Below the pieces are notes generated by a model. The model searched no databases. It had not been told where the DNA came from and saw only the letters and a program-made list of their open reading frames with translations. From contig JASHYS010000065.1 in NCBI GenBank assembly GCA_030042915.1, forward strand, positions 1-6,974: a stretch of DNA of 6,974 nucleotides. The letters run 5' to 3'. The position numbers and the translations under genes were made by a program. Origin of the DNA: Acidobacteriaceae bacterium. GTDB lineage: Bacteria; Acidobacteriota; Terriglobia; Terriglobales; Acidobacteriaceae. Positions 4,911 to 6,974 of this stretch are shown in pieces (position 1 is the first letter of the stretch; every line of letters begins with the position of its first letter).

Positions 4911-6251
4911 ATGCGAGCCAAGACAGCCGTGGTGGTGGGCGCCCAGTGGGGCGACGAGGGCAAAGGGAAGATTGTCGACGTGCTGAGCGAGCGGTTTTCT
5001 GCCGTGGCGCGCTACTCGGGCGGACACAACGCCGGGCATACCGTAATCATTGGCGGGCAGCGCTTCGTGCTGCAGTTGATTCCCTGCGGGCTGCCGCGGC
5101 CGGGCTGTATATGCGTGATCGGAAACGGCGTGGTCTTCGACCCGATTTACTTTCTCGACGAGCTGGCCAAGGTGCGCGCGATGGGCGCCGCGGTGGACGG
5201 CCGGTTGTTTATCTCCAACCGGGCGCAGGTGATTCTGCCGTACCACCGGATGATTGAGCTGGCGGCGGAGACGGCGCCAGGACGCCAGAAAATCGGCACC
5301 ACCAGCAAGGGTATTGGGCCGGCTTACGAAGACAAGATGGCGCGCAGCGGATTGCGGATCGTGGATCTGCTCAATCCCGCGCTGCTGAAGACGCACATCG
5401 AAGCCGCCTGCGCCGAGAAGAACGCCGTGGCGCACGCGCTGTTCGGCACCGATCCGCTGGACCCGCGGAAAATGTATGAGGATTATGCGGCGGCGGCGGA
5501 GAAGGTGCGACCGTTCGTCACGGATACGGCGCGGCTGCTGAACGGCATCCTGGCCAAGGGCGGCAGCGTGATGTTCGAGGGCGCGCAGGGAACCATGCTC
5601 GATATCGACCACGGGACGTACCCGTACGTGACTTCATCTTCTGCGACGGCCGGCGGCGCAGTGACCGGAACCGGCGTAGGACCCACGGCCATCGGCACAG
5701 TGATTGCCGTGACCAAAGCCTACGTGACGCGGGTAGGCGAGGGACCATTCCCGACGGAGATTCACGATGGCCCGGGCGACGTGCTGCGGGCGCGCGGCCA
5801 CGAGTTTGGCGCGGTTACGGGAAGGCCACGCCGCTGCGGATGGCTCGATATTCCGCTGCTTCGCTATTCGAACCGGGTGAACGGAACGGAATGGCTGGTG
5901 GTGACCAAGCTGGATGTTTTGGATGGGCTCGAAGAGATTCCCGTTTGCATCGGATACGAGATCGGCGGAAAGATTACCGACGAAATTCCCGCCGATGTAC
6001 AAGGGCTGGAGGCGGTCAGGCCGCGCTATACGCGGCTGAAGGGGTGGCGCCAGCCGACAGAGCGAATCACTGAACTCGACAAGCTTCCGCAGGCGGCGCG
6101 CGAGTACCTTGCTTTTCAGGAACGCGAGAGCTGCGCACGCATCGGCATGATCTCTACGGGCCCGGACCGCGATCAGACCATCGTGCTTCCGGATTTTGCG
6201 CGGGCGCTGGACGGCATGAAGTCTGAGATCGATCAGTTCTCTCCGGTTTAG
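4911..6251 (+). CDS. purA: Adenylosuccinate synthetase
   Basis: This 446-residue cytoplasmic enzyme joins IMP and aspartate using GTP to make adenylosuccinate, the first committed step from IMP to AMP. Diagnostic motifs are all present: QWGDEGKGKIVD (12-23) with the P-loop-like site and catalytic Asp15; GGHNAGHT (37-44) with catalytic His43; GTTSKGIGPAYEDK (129-142); FEGAQGTMLDIDHGTYPYVTSS (222-243); RVGEGPFPTE (274-283); and TKLD (332-335) for guanine recognition. Length fits the family's usual ~430. An in-frame GTG at 4905 is an alternative start that adds two residues (MA). I favour the ATG because AGGTG (4903-4907) sits five bases before it, though the two are hard to separate. It stands alone, divergent from the sigma operon, with no other purine gene in the window. 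Confidence 0.98.
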   Translation: MRAKTAVVVGAQWGDEGKGKIVDVLSERFSAVARYSGGHNAGHTVIIGGQRFVLQLIPCGLPRPGCICVIGNGVVFDPIYFLDELAKVRAMGAAVDGRLFISNRAQVILPYHRMIELAAETAPGRQKIGTTSKGIGPAYEDKMARSGLRIVDLLNPALLKTHIEAACAEKNAVAHALFGTDPLDPRKMYEDYAAAAEKVRPFVTDTARLLNGILAKGGSVMFEGAQGTMLDIDHGTYPYVTSSSATAGGAVTGTGVGPTAIGTVIAVTKAYVTRVGEGPFPTEIHDGPGDVLRARGHEFGAVTGRPRRCGWLDIPLLRYSNRVNGTEWLVVTKLDVLDGLEEIPVCIGYEIGGKITDEIPADVQGLEAVRPRYTRLKGWRQPTERITELDKLPQAAREYLAFQERESCARIGMISTGPDRDQTIVLPDFARALDGMKSEIDQFSPV

Positions 6252-6287
6252 GAGCCCAAAGTTCGGGCCGGGCCGGCAGGTTGGGGA

Positions 6288-6363
6288 CCAGGAATCGACT
6301 CCTGGAAACGGTTTCCCATTTCCGCCAGGGCTGGCGTCGCATGGGGCGCTCGGAAATGGGAAC
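6288..6363 (+). other. Cluster of hairpins downstream of purA
   Basis: Three structures lie close together after the purA stop. CCAGGA/TCCTGG (6288-6293 with 6300-6305) has a six-base loop. GGAAAC-G-GTTTCC (6304-6316) is an odd-length palindrome. A 12-bp perfect stem, TTCCCATTTCCG (6313-6324) with its complement at 6351-6362, encloses a 26-base loop that itself holds a small GCCA/TGGC hairpin. The palindrome and the 12-bp stem share bases 6313-6316, so they cannot form together. None is followed by a U-run. They may act as a processed or Rho-linked transcript end, or be a repeat. Confidence 0.5.
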
Positions 6364-6379
6364 GTGACCGTCGAACCGC

Positions 6380-6410
6380 CTTATGGAAACTATCGTTTGG
6401 CGTTCATAAG
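6380..6410. repeat. Small inverted repeat before the NTF2-like gene
   Basis: CTTATG (6380-6385) pairs with CATAAG (6405-6410), and inside it AAAC (6387-6390) pairs with GTTT (6395-6398). It ends nine bases before a -35-like TTGACC, a place where an operator could lie, but it may be chance. Confidence 0.3.
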
Positions 6411-6418
6411 AATTCCAT

Positions 6419-6446
6419 TTGACCTGCGGCACGGTCTAGGCATACC
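6419..6446 (+). promoter_or_regulatory. Candidate sigma70-type promoter for the NTF2-like gene
   Basis: TTGACC (6419-6424) matches the -35 consensus at five of six positions. CATACC (6441-6446), 16 bases further on, matches TATAAT at only three. Transcription would begin near 6453, placing the in-frame ATG at 6457 almost at the 5' end and the ATG at 6481 after a short leader. Confidence 0.35.
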
Positions 6447-6480
6447 GTGGACGCGTATGCCGGGTTCCCCGATCGTCCAA

Positions 6481-6974
6481 ATGAGCACGACTCGCTGGCG
6501 CCTGCATCCCGGCCGGGCGATGGCCGCGACACTTGCTCTGGCGGCATGCGCGGCACCTCTTTGCGCCGGCATGGGTCTGGCCCAGAAGCATGAAAGCCGC
6601 CATGAGATTGATACGCTTGAGGATGAATGGCGGACCGCCGTCTTGACTTCGGACACCAAGGCGATGAACTCGCTGCTGGGCGAGGATTATATGGCCATCA
6701 CCCCGGCGGGGACGATTCAATCCCGGGAGGATACACTCGAAAGCCTTCGTTCCGGCCGTATCCACTTCACTACGCTCACCATTACGGACCGGAAAGTGCG
6801 TTTCTACGGGGCAACTGCGGTGGTTACATCGCTGGCCGACATAGAGGCCACCACACCTGACGGGCCGGTGACGGGCAGCTATCGATACACGCGTGTTTAC
6901 GTCAAGGACGCCCAGGGGGAGTGGAAGATTGTGAGCTTTGAAGCCAGCCACGTGCGCGGGACAGGACAGCACAC
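6481..6974 (+). CDS. Exported NTF2-like (DUF4440/SnoaL-type) protein, 3' end cut off
   Basis: The frame is open to the window edge, giving 164 visible residues. The N-terminus is a signal sequence: Arg-rich start (RWRLHPGR), then a hydrophobic Ala/Leu stretch (13-34). It contains LAAC at 20-23, which would make a lipoprotein site, and GLA before Gln35, which would suit signal peptidase I. From about residue 41 the sequence fits the NTF2-like fold of DUF4440/SnoaL proteins: a helix (IDTLEDEWRTAVLTSDTKAMNSLLGEDYMAITPAG, 43-77), then strands with RKVRFYGATAVVTS and YRYTRVYVKDAQGEWKIVSFEASHV near the end. These proteins are small ligand-binding or enzymatic barrels; the substrate here cannot be told. 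An in-frame ATG at 6457 would add eight residues. Neither start has a good Shine-Dalgarno; 6481 gives the more normal signal peptide. Little of the domain is missing, so the stop is probably near. Confidence 0.82.
   Translation, partial: MSTTRWRLHPGRAMAATLALAACAAPLCAGMGLAQKHESRHEIDTLEDEWRTAVLTSDTKAMNSLLGEDYMAITPAGTIQSREDTLESLRSGRIHFTTLTITDRKVRFYGATAVVTSLADIEATTPDGPVTGSYRYTRVYVKDAQGEWKIVSFEASHVRGTGQH

Noticed and set aside
4695..5612. 305-residue open frame on the - strand
   Set aside because: It is antisense to purA and lacks any recognisable motif.

Overview
The window is GC-rich bacterial chromosome and most likely comes from an acidobacterium (Acidobacteriota, Terriglobia-like). The main evidence is the truncated first gene, which looks like the 'VWFA-related Acidobacterial domain' family. 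The anti-sigma gene, the small dispersed inverted repeats and the purine-rich heptamer tract also fit, but that part is inference from memory of such genomes and was not searched.

Layout. Positions 2-397 hold the C-terminal end of a VWA-domain protein (+ strand). A 172-bp gap with a large imperfect inverted repeat follows. Next is a two-gene + strand operon: a divergent Hfq/Sm-like RNA-binding protein (570-878) and an inositol-monophosphatase-family enzyme (875-1795), whose start and stop codons overlap. The end of the phosphatase gene runs into a purine-rich tract with tandem 7-bp repeats, lying inside a ~250-bp segment bounded by an imperfect inverted repeat. A stand-alone 7Fe-type ferredoxin follows (2116-2376, +).

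The strand then switches. Three genes on the - strand form a probable operon, transcribed from 4683 down to 2563: a secreted/membrane protein of unknown function with a signal peptide and three membrane segments, an ECF sigma factor, and a zinc-finger anti-sigma factor with two membrane segments. Sigma and anti-sigma overlap by ATGA, and the unknown protein ends 19 bp before the sigma start. Together they look like an envelope-signal module with a possible extra component.

Divergent from that operon is purA, adenylosuccinate synthetase (4911-6251, +), a housekeeping enzyme of AMP synthesis. Beyond it is a gap with several hairpins and a promoter-like sequence, then an exported NTF2-like (DUF4440/SnoaL-type) protein cut off by the window end (6481-6974, +).

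There is no tRNA, rRNA, CRISPR array, transposase or phage gene. The most interesting points are the divergent Hfq-like protein coupled to the phosphatase, the third gene of the ECF sigma operon, and the repeat-bounded segment that appears to supply the C-terminus and stop codon of the phosphatase.
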